This document shows, piece after piece, positions 11,460-22,660 of a stretch of DNA of 64,000 nt. Source of the stretch: Dryas octopetala (Eukaryota; Streptophyta; Magnoliopsida; Rosales; Rosaceae); contig OY992833.1 in the NCBI GenBank assembly GCA_963921425.1, forward strand, positions 14,735,738-14,799,737. The letters run 5' to 3'. Every line of letters starts with the position of its first letter. Positions within the stretch are counted from its first letter, which is position 1. The notes under the pieces are model-generated. The model did not search any database and was not told the DNA's origin. It saw nothing but the letters and a program-made list of their open reading frames with translations. The position numbers were made by a program, and so were the translations under genes.

Positions 11460-14400
11460 ATGGATAGGCAGTGGATGTTCAATCTGAATCGATTCACAAA
11501 TGAGTATGAAGCAGGGGTTAATTCATTTTTGGAATTTGCAAGACACCATGTTAATGAGCGGAATGAGATAAACTGTCCTTGCAAAGAATGTCAGAATAGA
11601 TTTTCTTATTCAATTGCAGAGGTGCATCTTCATTTAATGCAGTATGGTATGTCAGTAACTTATACTACATGGGTACACCAAGAAGAACATAGAGTTTTGC
11701 AAACTCAGACTCCAAGTAGTACTCCAGTTGTTGAGTTGATTACTCAACCCAACAGTATATTTTTGGTATGATGGATGATGTATTCCATGTAATCAATGAC
11801 AATACAGACACAAAGCAACATGATGTATTGGGGAAGGAAGATAATAGCAATTATCATTGAGCAGATGTTGATAACTATGAGAAGTTGTTGCGTGAAGCTG
11901 AACATGAACTTTACTCTGGTTGTACTGAGTTTATAGTGCTAACGTTTTTTGTGGAGGTGATTCACTACGAGGTTGATAATTTTTGGACTAACAAGTCAGT
12001 GGATATGATGCTTAAGATCATGAAGCGATTGTGTCCCAAACCAAATAGTATACCTGAATTATACTATCACTGCAAGAAGATGTTGAAAAGTTTGGGGTTG
12101 GGGTATATAAATATTCATGCACGCAAAAATGACTGTGTGTTGTTTTATAAGGAACACTCGGGAAATGATAAGTGTCCAGAGTGTAACGAGCCAAGGTTTG
12201 TAGATAGTGTGAGAAAAAAAGGGTTCCCAAGAATGTGTTGTGCTATTTTTCATTGATATTGAGATTACAAAGGTTGTTTATGTCTAGACATACATCAGGT
12301 GATATGAGGTGGCATAAGAATAAACGAGTTGACGAAGAGGGTGTAATGAAGCATCCGACACTCTCTTGCTTGGAAAGATTTTGATAGAATGTATCCTGAA
12401 TTTGCCCAAGACTCACGAAATGTCATATTAGGCCTACAACTGACGGGTTCAATCCTTTTGGGAATATGAGCAACTCTTACAGTATGTGGCCTGTTGTGTT
12501 GGTACCGTATAGTCTAGCCCCGTAGAAGTACATGAAGAAACCATACTCGATATTGACATTGTTAATTCCTAGTCCACAAGCACCAGGAAAAGAGCTTGAT
12601 GTGTATATGCGACCGTTAATTGATGAGCTTAAGGAACTGTGGGAGATTGGTGTGCAAACATACGATAAGATGGCAGAATCAATATTTAACATGTGTACAG
12701 CTGTAATATGGACAATCAATTATTTCCCAGCTTATGGAAATTTATCAGGTTGGAGCACGAAATGTTATTTAGCTTGCCCAGTATGTAACAAGGATACGTC
12801 TTCAACTAGGATCAGAAGTAAGATCTGTTATACCGGACATCGATGGTATTTATCCAATCGACATTAATGGTGCAATAGTCCATTGTTTAATGGTAAGGCA
12901 AAGAAGAGACCTCCCCCAAGGGAATTCTCTGGTGATACCATACATAACCAGTTAAGTGTCATTATACCTTCTAAACCAGGCAAATATCCAGATAATAAGG
13001 ATAGGAAGAGGAAGAGACAATATTTTGAATTAAATTGGACAAAAGAAAGTATTCTCTTTAAGCTTGATTACTGGGCAACCTTTCAAATTAGACATAATTT
13101 AGATGTTATATACGTTGAGAAGAATATATGTGACAACGTAATTGGGACATTGTTGAATATAAATGGTAAAACGAAAGACTCCTTCAAGGTGAGGATGGAT
13201 TTGGCAGACATGAAGATTCTGAAACACTTACACTTGAAGCCAAACAGGAATAACGTTAGTAAGCCTCAAGCGGAGTATGTGTTTACACCATCTGAGGGTA
13301 AAACTTTTTGTGAATTTTTAAAATCAGTTAAGTTTCCAGATGGGTATGCTGCTAATATATCACAAAACGTGAATTTGATTGACTGGAAGGTATCAGGGTT
13401 AAAAAGTTATGACTGTCATGTATTGCTGCAATGACTTTTGCCAATGGGAATAAGAAAACACTTGAAAAGGTCAATATGTGGTCCTCTTGTGGAATTGTCT
13501 AGTTTCTTCCAACAGATATGTGCAAAGACATTGAAAGTTGCAAATCTAAATAAGTTAGAAGATAATATTCTCTTATTTTGTGCAAACTTGAGAAAATATT
13601 TCCACTAGCATTCTTTGACATTATGGTCCACTTAGCAGTGCACTTACTACCTGAGGCTAAACTGGCCGAACCAGTGGGATATCGGTGGATGTATCTCATA
13701 GAAAGGTAAAACACATTCTCTTAACTTTTGAAATATATCAATTAAAGATTTTTTCCATTCACATATATAAACTTTTCCATAATTTTTTAGGTTGCTAGGA
13801 ACCTACAAAAAATATGTTCGTAATAAAGCTCAGCGGCCTGAAGGATCAATTGCGAAGGCATATATTGCAAATGAATCATTAACATTTTGTGCAATGTATC
13901 TTCGTACTATTGAGACAACCTTTACTCGACCAGAACAAAACGATGATGGAGGTGATCTTGATGCAAAGCTTTCCGTCTTCTCCCAAAAGGCAAAGTCATT
14001 TGAAGATTTCAAAATGCTTGAAATGTCGTCGCATGAAAAAGAAGTTATATATTGGTATATACTAAATAATTGTGACAAGACTGCATTCTTTAGAGAATAA
14101 GTGATGTAAAATAGAATTCATTTAAAAAAAAATATTATTTGTAATACATGTATTCTGACAACTTAGAACAGAAACATATGAAACTGTTTCCTGAGTGGTT
14201 TAAGAATCATGTTACAACATTATATAATGAGGGGTCTCTATTGGTCAATGAAGAGTTGTATGCATTAGCACGAGGTCTATATTCGTGATGTGTCGAATAT
14301 CCAAAGTGTATTGTGAATGGGATTAAGTGGTCAGCAAGGCAGTATGAAAGGATCCGCACGACCCAAAATAGTGGGGTAAGGACACTTGGGTCGCATGGTG

Positions 14401-15016
14401 GTGAAGATTGTAATTATTATGGCATTTGGTGAGTGTTTTAAAAGTGCAATTCATAAAATATAATGTCATTCTTTTCAAGTGTGAGTGGTACAACACAGAT
14501 GCTAAGAGGAAACGAATTATTCAAGATTATCACCTCACGTCTGTGAATGTAAATAGTCTGTGGTATACAAATGATCCTTATGTGCTAGCAACCCAAGCAA
14601 ATCAAGTGTTTTATGTAGACGATCCAGTGTTGGGCCCTGGATGGAAACTTGTTCAAAGGATTAAACATAGACACTTGTGGGATGTACTTGAGAAAGAGGA
14701 TGATGATGCTAGTGATGAGCTTGATAACAATGACGATGATGAGCTTGATAACGATTTCAATGATCGCGAAGCTCATGATGATAATTATGATGATGACGAT
14801 GATGATGACGACGACAACTCTGGTGCATTTTTGTGTAGACATGATGGTGAACATGAAACTATTAATGCAAATTTGGTTAATGCGGAAAATAGCAAATCTA
14901 ATGATGTTGATGACTTCATTAATGATGATATAGAAGAGGCTGGAATACAATCCGGAGATGAGGATGAGAATGTTAATGTTAATGTTAATGTTGACTCATT
15001 TAGTGATTTAGAATAA
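11460..15016 (+). pseudogene. TNP2 (Transposase_21) transposase of CACTA B, interrupted
   Basis: This is a remnant of the catalytic CACTA transposase. Domains are in the expected order. A Transpos_assoc zinc-finger domain lies at 11460-11700 (MDRQWM..., CPCKECQN). Transposase_21 spans 11885-13430 (CPECNEPRF; a region near 12440 reading TTDGFNPFGNMSNSYS once frames are joined; then PLIDELKELW, WTINYFPAYGNLSGWSTK, ACPVCNKDT and RHNLDVIYVEKNICDN). DUF4218-like sequence lies at 13440-14100 (KKYVRNKAQRPEGSIA..., FCAMYLRTIE). DUF4216 lies at 14450-14690 (FKCEWYNTDAKRKRI..., FYVDDPVLGPGW). A very acidic Asp-rich tail runs to the stop at 15014-15016. Several stops and frameshifts occur, for example near 12256, 12385, 12523, 12867 and 14288. 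Introns are possible, one with an acceptor at about 13790. It is not functional as it stands. Confidence 0.85.
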
Positions 15017-15990
15017 AAATTTTGTAAGGTCCCAAAAATTAAAGTCATTATATGTTTATTTCAAAGTTCTAATTTTATTTGGTTTTTTTTTTTTTTTTGC
15101 TTTCGATTCCTAGATCTTGGGGTTTTTTTTTTTTGTGTTGGTCTGCAATCTATGTTTTGAGATTTATGTTTCAATGAACTGAACTCAGCATTTTGCTTAT
15201 TCATTTGATCTCTGTATTGTGTAAGCAGGGCTCGAAAACACACATGAAAGGTACTATGCGCCTTGGATCCAAGAGAACGTACTCCCAATCTGTAGACTAA
15301 GGAGCAATATTGCGGACCCTGAGGCTTCTAGCACTAGACCTTTTTCTTCAAGGTACCTGTCTCATTCATCCTTAAAGTTGTACATTAAACTTTATGTTCA
15401 ATTACACTTGGTTACATAAATTGGATGCTTCCTGTTTATGATTTTATTTATCTGAATTTTCAGTTATGTTGTATGCTGTTATTTTTTGGTTGAACATTTG
15501 GTTGAAGAGTTGGAAGTGAATGAAGAGTAGATATTTGTCTTGTCTGTTACAGGGTGAGTGCATATACATAACCTAGTTTTGCTGCTGGTCAGGGAAATAG
15601 TTCTACATTTGGCCAACCTCACGCAATTTACAATTGGAACTCACAAAGCATGCATCTTTTCTTAGATTCTTGTGAAGAACATTTTTTTGTCACTAATGCA
15701 TGAACTTTGAAGATGGTTCTCCAAGTTGTGTAACTCATTGCAGCTGCAATTTGATAATTCTAATTTTATTTGTCTATTATTTCATGTTGTTTCATTGCAA
15801 TTTCGTTGTCTGCAGTTAGGCTTTCTATTTACTGTTTTGGCTACTGTACTTTGCTGCCAATTTGAACTTCCAAGGCCCACACTTCATGGAACTTAAGAGC
15901 TACAAATTGTGCACTTGTTTGAGCTTATTTCCAACACCTTTTGTAGCCACTAAGTAACTAAAGGCAATCTCATGCTAGGTTCCCTATCAT
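15017..15990. other. 3' part of CACTA B, unassigned
   Basis: T-rich spacer downstream of TNP2, with splice-like signals around 15218-15350 (a possible exon between gtaagcag and aag|gtacctg) but no recognisable protein. The last part, up to 16006, is probably internal sequence of the LTR element that follows, because it runs directly into its polypurine tract. Confidence 0.4.
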
Positions 15991-15992
15991 GA

Positions 15993-16174
15993 GCTTGAGG
16001 GGGGGATGTTAGTGTATGAGTTAGTAGTTAATAAGTTTTATTGTTACAGTTTGTTACCAAGAGTATATAAAGTCTTATGCTCTCCCTATGTATTATACTT
16101 ACATTAAGCAATATAGTCTCTTTGGATTTTCCTTCTCTCTATCTCTTTCTCTCATTTCCTCAACAATCCTAACA
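15993..16174 (+). mobile_element. Copia-type small LTR with preceding polypurine tract
   Basis: A polypurine tract (GAGCTTGAGGGGGGGA, ending at 16006) is followed at once by a 168-bp segment that begins TGTTAG (16007) and ends CTAACA (16174). These are the inverted ends of a plant copia or TRIM LTR. A TATA-like GAGTATATAAAG lies at 16062, followed by a CT-rich downstream part, as in a short LTR promoter. No second LTR or primer-binding site was found within CACTA B. This looks like the 3' end of a 5'-truncated or rearranged element inserted into the transposon. Confidence 0.65.
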
Positions 16175-16749
16175 GGCCAGGTGAATGGTGCCTATATTAT
16201 ATATAGGATGTTTCTTTGTGGTGTCATGTAGGAGATTTACTAATTACTAGGGGCTTTTAGTGATATATTATATAGGATTGGTTTGTACAGTCATTTGGGC
16301 CAGTATGGTTAGACATAGCCTTCCAAAGACACAAACTTAGACTGAAGTACTGGAGCTGAATCTCTTTTTAAACAGATCAACATGTCAAAGCCTCCATTGC
16401 ATATATTGCACTTAGAAATGTGCAGGGGATTTGCCCCTTCCTTGTTTTGTCTTGATTTACATTCAGTAGTAATATCTTTATATCATATGCATGGACTCTC
16501 ACTATCTAGATAAATGTTCAAAGAAAGAAAAACAGCTCGACTCAAAAGTTTTTTTTTATTTTTATTAATCAACAACTGTTGTTCATAAGATTATTTCTTT
16601 ATAAGGGTCAAAAATCAATGTGTTCAGTTCAATCTGTTTCTTATATTGGGAAGTTTATTGCCTATATATATCTACTCATATGCAATGTCAATAACGGTCT
16701 ATACCTATTTTATATTAATTATAGCGCCAAACATCCCCCACATATGAAT

Positions 16750-17510
16750 TGGCAACCACTTAAAAAATAATAAGCAACCATCTCGTTGTTGCTAAACTTT
16801 GTGCCTTTTTTTCTTGTACTAATAGACAACGCGCTAATTATTTCCTTGCCAATCCCCACAATATGCAATGACCAAGTCGTTGCCTATTGTACCGAAGTCA
16901 TTGCCTTATATTTTTTCAACATTGCGTTCATGTTCGTTGCCTATTACAAAGTAGTCGTTGCCAAAATTTTTAGAAAAAAAATTCACTTTGTTGCCTATAT
17001 GCAACTATTCCTTGCCTATTCCCAAAATAGACAATGAATTTTAATTCCTTATCTATTCCATGTTTACATGTTCGATGCCTATTATAGAGTAGTCGTTGCC
17101 AAAATTTATAGAAAACAAATCCACTTTATTGTCTAAACACTTGAATATTCATTGCCTATACGCATAGCCAACGACAAAAACAGTCGTTGCCTATTTTATA
17201 TTCATTATGGCACCAAAATTTCTCGCCAAATGAAAGGAAACTACTTGAAAATAATAGGCAACGACCTCATCGTTGTGAAACTTTTTGCCTTCTTCCTGCC
17301 AAATTATAGGCAACCCCCTTTTTATTTCCTTACCTATTCTCATAATCCGCAACCAAAACATCGTTGCCTACAGTATAGAGATCGTTGCCTATTAATTATC
17401 CTAAATCAAGTACACGACCGTTGCACATGTAATAAACTTCGTTGCTTATTCTCTTAATAGGCAACAAATTTTAAGGTGTTGCCTATTGTTCTGTTGCTTA
17501 ATCCATAATT
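16750..17510. repeat. Right sub-terminal repeats of CACTA B
   Basis: Repeated CGTTGCCTATT / AATAGGCAACGA motifs occur in both orientations, matching the left array at 9110-9830 and ending at the right terminus (17520). The frames within it are repeat-driven, not genes. Confidence 0.85.
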
Positions 17511-17520
17511 TCTTGTAGTG

Positions 17521-17998
17521 AGTACTCATGCTATTAGCAATTGCTTTGTTGCTTTGTTGCTTTGTTGTTCTTGCTAGAAAGAGTTTTAGTTTGGGATTTA
17601 CTATTGAAATCCCCTAAAAAATAAAGGTAGTATATCAAAATTAAATGTGTTGTGACCTCCTAATTTGTCCTACAATAAATAAATAACAAATGAATAAAAC
17701 CTAATATGATTTGAGTTAAAAAGACCTCAATACTATTAGTAATGAATCATCGGTGTATTAATGTGGAACTAATCTTATTATTACGCATAGTTTGTGTTTA
17801 AGCATAAAATCTTTGACTGTAGGATGCTTAAATAGCCCTGCAAGACAAATCTGAGAACACTTAGAATGTCCTATAAGCTCATTAGGTCTATACAAAATGA
17901 GAGAGATAAGCATATAAAATATATAAGCATATAAAATATATAAGATCATAAAAATTTTCTCAGTGATGAGGGGTACTAATGTGGAAATTGGAAAAAGT
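17521..17998. other. Intergenic, no feature seen
   Basis: AT-rich spacer between CACTA B and the next MULE. It begins with a short tandem TTGCTTTG repeat (about 17540-17565). No coding potential was recognised. Confidence 0.5.
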
Positions 17999-18209
17999 TA
18001 GTTTTAGAAATGTTAATAATTATAAACACCCTAGTTAGAGATAAAATCTCTCATAACCTCCACCCAAAATCTAACTCTCTTATAACCCCCAATCTTACAC
18101 TTAATATTTTCCTAAACCCCCTAGTCAACTAATACCCAGTCAACTTTGACTCCCCATATTTTAATTTTCCAGTTTTACCCCTTTTGTTTTATTTTCATTT
18201 TCAGCCAAC

Positions 18210-18215
<6 letters not shown>

Positions 18216-18291
<76 letters not shown>
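18216..18291. repeat. (CT)n microsatellite, about 38 units
   Basis: A pure CT repeat just inside the left end of the MULE, followed by a C-rich region. Confidence 0.95.
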
Positions 18292-18294
<3 letters not shown>

Positions 18295-18339
18295 CTCTCC
18301 TATCTGTTGCCTCTCTCCCCTCTGCGTCTCTCTCTCTCC

Positions 18340-18900
18340 CCGCTGCTGTCGCCGGCGCGTGCGCCGCCGTCTGGCGACGGTTGCCGGCGAGACCGGTCCC
18401 ATCACACTCGCCTCTCCTTCCTCTTCCTCCCTATGCCCTCCACGTGCCGTGAAACTAAACGTCGACGCCAGATCGGGTCTAAGCAGATCTGAGCTCTCTT
18501 GCCGGCGATCCGTCAATTCCGGCGGCGACGAGGTGTCGGACCGGTTGGGTTCTTCTCGCCTCTTCCTCTTCTATCTATTCATGGCCTTTTCTTTCCCATA
18601 AAATCCACAGAAAACCAAATGGAGCCCGAAGTCCGATCGTCATCTCCGGCGGTGACTTCGCGATTCCGGCGACGTCGCAGCTGCTCTCCACTTCCAGAAG
18701 CTTCCTCTCGACGTGGTGAGTGTGATGGTGGTCTCTGATTCTCCAACTGACCACCGTGGACGGCGAATCGACTCCGAGAAGGTCCGAGACTTACCGCCGC
18801 CATTGCCGGCGATTCCGACGGCGGATTGAAGTGGTTCCGGTCCCATTCTTCTCCCCTCGACATTCTCTCTCTACTGGTATACAAATTTGTGTTCAATTGC
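18340..18900. other. GC-rich, leader-like core of the MULE
   Basis: Base composition changes sharply from AT-rich flanks to GC-rich with repeated CCGGCG and GCCGCC motifs, over about 560 bases. Several overlapping frames are open on both strands, none with recognised similarity. They are most simply explained by high GC content, or by a captured exon-leader fragment. Confidence 0.5.
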
Positions 18901-19237
18901 CTCGAATTTCAAAAGCCCTAATTTGAAAACCCCAACCTCCGCTGCTGCCACTCTCAGAATTCGGCGGCTCCAACCACCCATGGTTAAGATTTTGGTATGA
19001 AAATGCTCATCTCTCTGAGTTCTTTATGTTTGTTAAATCAATTCTTTGATTTAGATAATGAGATTGAAATTCTTGTGAATCTGATTTATAAGTATATTTG
19101 TGAACTGATTTATAAGTATGTTTGTAAACTATTTGTGAAATGTTGTGAAATCTGATTGTGAAATTGATTCACAAACATTTTTGAAATGTACAGTTTGCGA
19201 AATTGATTTTGTGAATCAATTTGTGAAATTCTTGAAA

Positions 19238-19286
19238 TTAAACAGTTTCAGTTCGTGAAACTGTTTCACGAACTGAAACTGTTTAA
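19238..19286. repeat. Perfect 23-bp palindrome, 3-bp loop
   Basis: The left arm 19238-19260 (TTAAACAGTTTCAGTTCGTG...) is the exact reverse complement of 19264-19286, with loop CTG. Confidence 0.95.
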
Positions 19287-19463
19287 TCAATAAATTAAGT
19301 AAATTTGTATATACTTATAAATCAATTTGTGAAATTCAGTTTCACCTCAAATTCAGTTCTAGCTTAATTATGTTAATCGGATAGAAATGTGGGTTTTTTA
19401 ATTGATTTATAAGTATATACAAATTTACTTAATTTATTGATTAAACAGTTTCAGTTCGTGAAA
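19264..19463. repeat. Perfect 64-bp inverted repeat, 72-bp loop
   Basis: 19264-19327 is the exact reverse complement of 19400-19463. The right arm of the small palindrome (19264-19286) is reused as the outer part of this larger one, so two mutually exclusive hairpins can form. Further copies of CAGTTTCAGTTCGTGAAA follow in tandem to about 19500. Confidence 0.93.
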
Positions 19464-19839
19464 CAGTTTCAGTTCTTGAAACAGTTTCAGTTCGTGAAAC
19501 ATGAGTTTTAAATGAACTTTGAATAAAATTATGGTTCTGAAATATGATGAATCAAATTTGCAGGTAGAAACAGATCGAGGCAGTGGCGACTGTCGTGTAC
19601 TCGTCGCGCGTGAGGTGATCGGACGACGTTGTATTGTTGGCTACTCCTCTCATCTCAATGACTTGTTGTATTGTTGGTTTTTTTTTTATAAGGTTGCTGT
19701 GTTCTTTTTAGTGAAACGGAATTCAGTAAAGGTGTAATTGTTTTTTAATTAAGGTGTAATTGCATTTTAGTCGAGATGTAATTGTTTTATCACTTAATTC
19801 AGTTTCAGTAAGTGAATTCATAACTGAATTCTTCAATTT

Positions 19840-19960
19840 AGTGTAACTGAATTTCTGAAATTCAGTTTCAGTGTAATTGAATTCTTGAAATTCAGTTTCA
19901 GTGTAACTGAATTTTTGAAATTCAGTTTTAGTGTAATGAAATTCAATTTCAGTGTTTGAT
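19840..19960. repeat. 30-bp minisatellite, about 3.5 units
   Basis: Units of about 30 bases start GTGTAACTGAATTT and end AAATTCAGTTTCA. Each is internally palindromic around GAATT(C) and CTGAAATTCAG. Confidence 0.85.
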
Positions 19961-20047
19961 TTTAGTTTTAGTGAAATATTGAGTTTTAGCAAAAACTTCA
20001 ATTCAAAAAACAAAACAAAAAAACAGTTTCACCAAAATACAGTTACA

Positions 20048-20090
20048 GTGACGTCAGCATGCGTCAGCGCGCGTCAGCATGCGTCAGAAG
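20048..20090. repeat. GCGTCAGC tandem repeat, GC-rich island
   Basis: Five GTCAGC(A/G)-type units read GTGACGTCAGCATGCGTCAG and onward, in an AT-rich context close to the right end of the MULE. It includes a TGACGTCA palindrome, the core of bZIP binding sites. Confidence 0.8.
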
Positions 20091-20289
20091 GGTAATTTAG
20101 GATTATAAGTTTTAGGGGGTTTTGAAAGAGTTTATAGATGGGTGGGGGTTTAGACAAATTTTTTTAGTGAGTAGGGTGTTTAAAATTAGGCACTAGTTTT
20201 AGAAAGCGATCGAGTAAGACTTAAAAAAAATAATAATAATTGGAATTGAGCCACATAATCTAACTATCAGTCCGAATCCTTTTCTTAGA

Positions 20290-20665
20290 TAATATTATAT
20301 AGGGAGGCTTAGAGTCTAATCAATTTTATGAGTCTTTCTTAGACTAAAACCAATAGTGATTTAAGATTTTTAATTAAGACATTTTATTTTTTTCTTTGAC
20401 GGCTTTATGTTAGGTTTTAACTCTAAGATTTTGTACTCCTCTTAAAATCTCGGAATTAAAACCTAACATGCAGCCTCTACAAAAGACCACTTTACACCAT
20501 AAGAGGGAAAATACCATTTAAATCGGGGAAGAACTTTATTGTAAATTAAAATGATTTTCTTATAAATTATTATGAATTAAAAAAATTTTCTTATAAATTT
20601 TAAAACACTCCCGATCTCTATTTAAAAACTGTTTTTCTAAAAGATTTAACCCTAATTATCTCTAT
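20290..20665. repeat. Dispersed repeat copy 1 (family with AAAACCTAACAT core)
   Basis: This segment matches, in inverted orientation, 54450-54880: the shared blocks are TTAGACTAAAACCAATAGTG, GGCTTTATGTTAGGTTTTAA and AAACACTC(C/T)CG-type sequence. A hairpin sits in the middle, since TGTTAGGTTTTAACT and its complement flank a short loop (20409-20472). No TIRs were recognised; the class is unknown. Confidence 0.7.
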
Positions 20666-21109
20666 TATATATATAAAAAAAAAAAAAAAAAAAAAAACTC
20701 ACCACCTTTGTTATATCTCAATAGATTCTGGTAATACACACCGACTATATAATAAACCGTGTGTTTGTTTGGCCACTTTTTTTGTCTTAGTAGTAAGATC
20801 AACTCACCAACGGGCAGCTCAATGATTGATATCCAAATGCAGCAAAAGAGCCAAACCATACAAATTTCACGTGACTCTCTTTTGTAGGATATAAACAAAT
20901 ATAAGCATAATGATAGCTCCAAATTGATGGGTGCAAATACGGTTTTAATTCATATTGTGGACCCATGTGTCCATTTCTCAATTGTTAGTTTTAATATATA
21001 GTATGCTAATATGCTACTAACAAGGATGGATTTGATGGTAAATGATGTGACTTGGGGTGCGTTGACAACCTTGCTTAAACCCGAAAGTTGGGTTTCACAA
21101 CCTTACTCC

Positions 21110-21645
21110 CTCTTATTTTTTTGTTTTTGTGTTGAAAGCACGTCTGGTCTACGTAGTTTAATTTTGTAAATTTGATCCTGTGTTTTATGAAGTTTGCAAT
21201 TTTAAGATAATTTTAACAAAAATCAAATCTTCAATTTCAGAAAAAAATATCCACTTGTTTTCAAGAAACGTTTTGTTGAGGGATTGAAAGATCATCTAAT
21301 GAGATTTCTAAAACTACTTTCAATTTTTATTTTCATGTTTATTTGCTAAAGAAATTAAGACTCAAAAATTATTTAGGGTTTGAACTTTAAATTTGTGATT
21401 TCTTTAAATTCTTGTTTGAAAATAAAATTCAAGGTTATATACATAATTTTGAGTCATTTTTAAGTAAAACTTGCTAATTTAAATAAGCTATTAGTTTTTT
21501 ATTTGAAGAACATTTTTATGTTAGGTGTAATGTACTAAAATTGTAAAAAATATAAAACATAAGGACCAAATTGACAAAATTTAAATATGAGAATCAAATA
21601 TGCTTTTGCTCAAAACACAAGGACCAAAAATATATTTTACCCTAC
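21110..21645. mobile_element. Possible MITE with imperfect TIRs
   Basis: Inward-facing related sequences (AATTTGATCCTGTGTTTTATG near 21170; reverse complement of 21545-21640 with AATTTGGTCCTTATGTTTTAT) suggest a MULE-type MITE of about 0.5 kb. Boundaries and target duplication were not resolved. Confidence 0.4.
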
Positions 21646-22310
21646 TTAAATTAAGCGGTTCCTCTCTCATGATTTGTGAGGCGCTGATGGGGTCAAGATT
21701 TTTCTTCCACTATTCTAATAACTTTTATCCATGGACCACTCGACTAAGATTATAGACATGGCTTGAAGTTTTTCAATAGCTTTGGCTACATTGAGTGGGC
21801 AAAAATATGCATTTGCTTGGAATCATGGGTATGCAATTCATAAACCAATTTCTAAAATTATTCGTGTTTAGGACTAATTATCTCTCTAAGTCATGCTTGA
21901 GAGTATTTCTAAATAAATATTTTTGTTTAGTAGTTTTTTGTTAGAAGTATATGACAAATCTCATTAAAAATCCATATATTTCTTGTATATTTAGCTGTCT
22001 AACACTTTATTTCGGCCTAAAAGTGTTTTTTTTCATTTAACCCTAAAAACACTTTTATTCGTTTCAATCAAGAAGAAGTGTAGTATTTACCAAAAAAAAA
22101 AAAAAAGTGTAGTCAGGGGTAGTAGGTTTTGGAAATTTTCTATTTCGATAATTTTCGGTAGCTTTGATTTTTCAATATATTTCAGTAATTATGGATTTCA
22201 ACTTTTAGTTTATTTTCAGATTTTCTTCGATTTATTTTCAATAGTACTAATGGACTATTAATTACATGACAATATAAATTAGACTTTTTATAACTCAAAA
22301 ATGAGATTTA

Positions 22311-22660
22311 GGAACTAGGAAAATAACTCAAACTGAAGACTTTTTTGATCTCAACATTGATGAACTAAAATCATTTTTAATCCTCACGAAACTAGTACTT
22401 TTTGCTTGTGAGAATACCTCGTTTGAACATTCATTCATAAACCATATTGGCCCATTATCAACTCATTATTGATTTAAACCAATTTCAACGATAGATCTGA
22501 ATATTTTCCTCTTTATTGAATCGCTATAGTTGGGTATTTAAAAGAGGGTCATTTTGATATTTTTGCAAGCAAAAAGTACTAATTGTGCAAAGATTTTAAA
22601 ATGAATTTAGTTCATTGATGTTGAGATCAAAATGTGTGTCAATTTCCTAGAAACTATTCC
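22311..22660. mobile_element. MITE with inverted repeats of about 100 bp
   Basis: The left arm from 22311 (GGAACTAGGAAAATAACTC..., TTTTGATCTCAACATTGATG, TAGTACTTTTTGCTTG) is matched in reverse complement by 22565-22660. Arms are imperfect but collinear. No coding sequence. Confidence 0.65.

Larger units (their letters stand above)
9000..17520. mobile_element. CACTA (En/Spm) DNA transposon B, 8.5 kb, degraded
   Basis: The right end reads TTCTTGTAGTG at 17510-17520, whose reverse complement starts CACTACAAGAAATTATGGAT. The left end at 9000 reads CACTAGAAGAATTGGAT, a diverged match. Sub-terminal repeats of GGCAACGA/TCGTTGCC type fill 9110-9830 and 16750-17510 in both orientations and differ from those of CACTA A, so this is a separate family. 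Inside lie a minus-strand TnpA-like pseudogene (10098-11225), a plus-strand TNP2 pseudogene (11460-15016) and an LTR fragment. Both genes carry stops, so the element is not autonomous. The left boundary is less certain than the right, and no 3-bp target duplication was confirmed. Confidence 0.8.
18011..20193. mobile_element. Mutator-like (MULE) non-autonomous element with gene-leader-like core
   Basis: The left end (TAAACACCCTAGTTAGAGA..., 18011 onward) and right end (20193 inward, reverse complement TAAACACCCTACTCACTAA) form imperfect inverted repeats of about 100 bases. The 12-base TAGTTTTAGAAA flanks both sides (17999-18010 and 20194-20205), consistent with the 9-12 bp target duplication of MULEs. 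Inside are a CT microsatellite, a GC-rich segment of about 550 bp (18340-18900, many CCGGCG motifs), large palindromes (19238-19463) and two tandem arrays (19840-19960 and 20048-20090). No transposase is present. The GC-rich core resembles a captured 5' leader or first exon, as in Pack-MULEs, but the donor gene is not recognisable. Confidence 0.75.

Noticed and set aside
9304..17457. Frames of about 100 codons in the sub-terminal repeat arrays (9304-9633, 16786-17457)
   Set aside because: They are produced by reading through CGTTGCC-type repeats; no domain.
18146..18896. Overlapping frames around the CT repeat and GC-rich block
   Set aside because: Multiple frames on both strands are open at once, driven by composition; no recognised domain and no consistent splice model.
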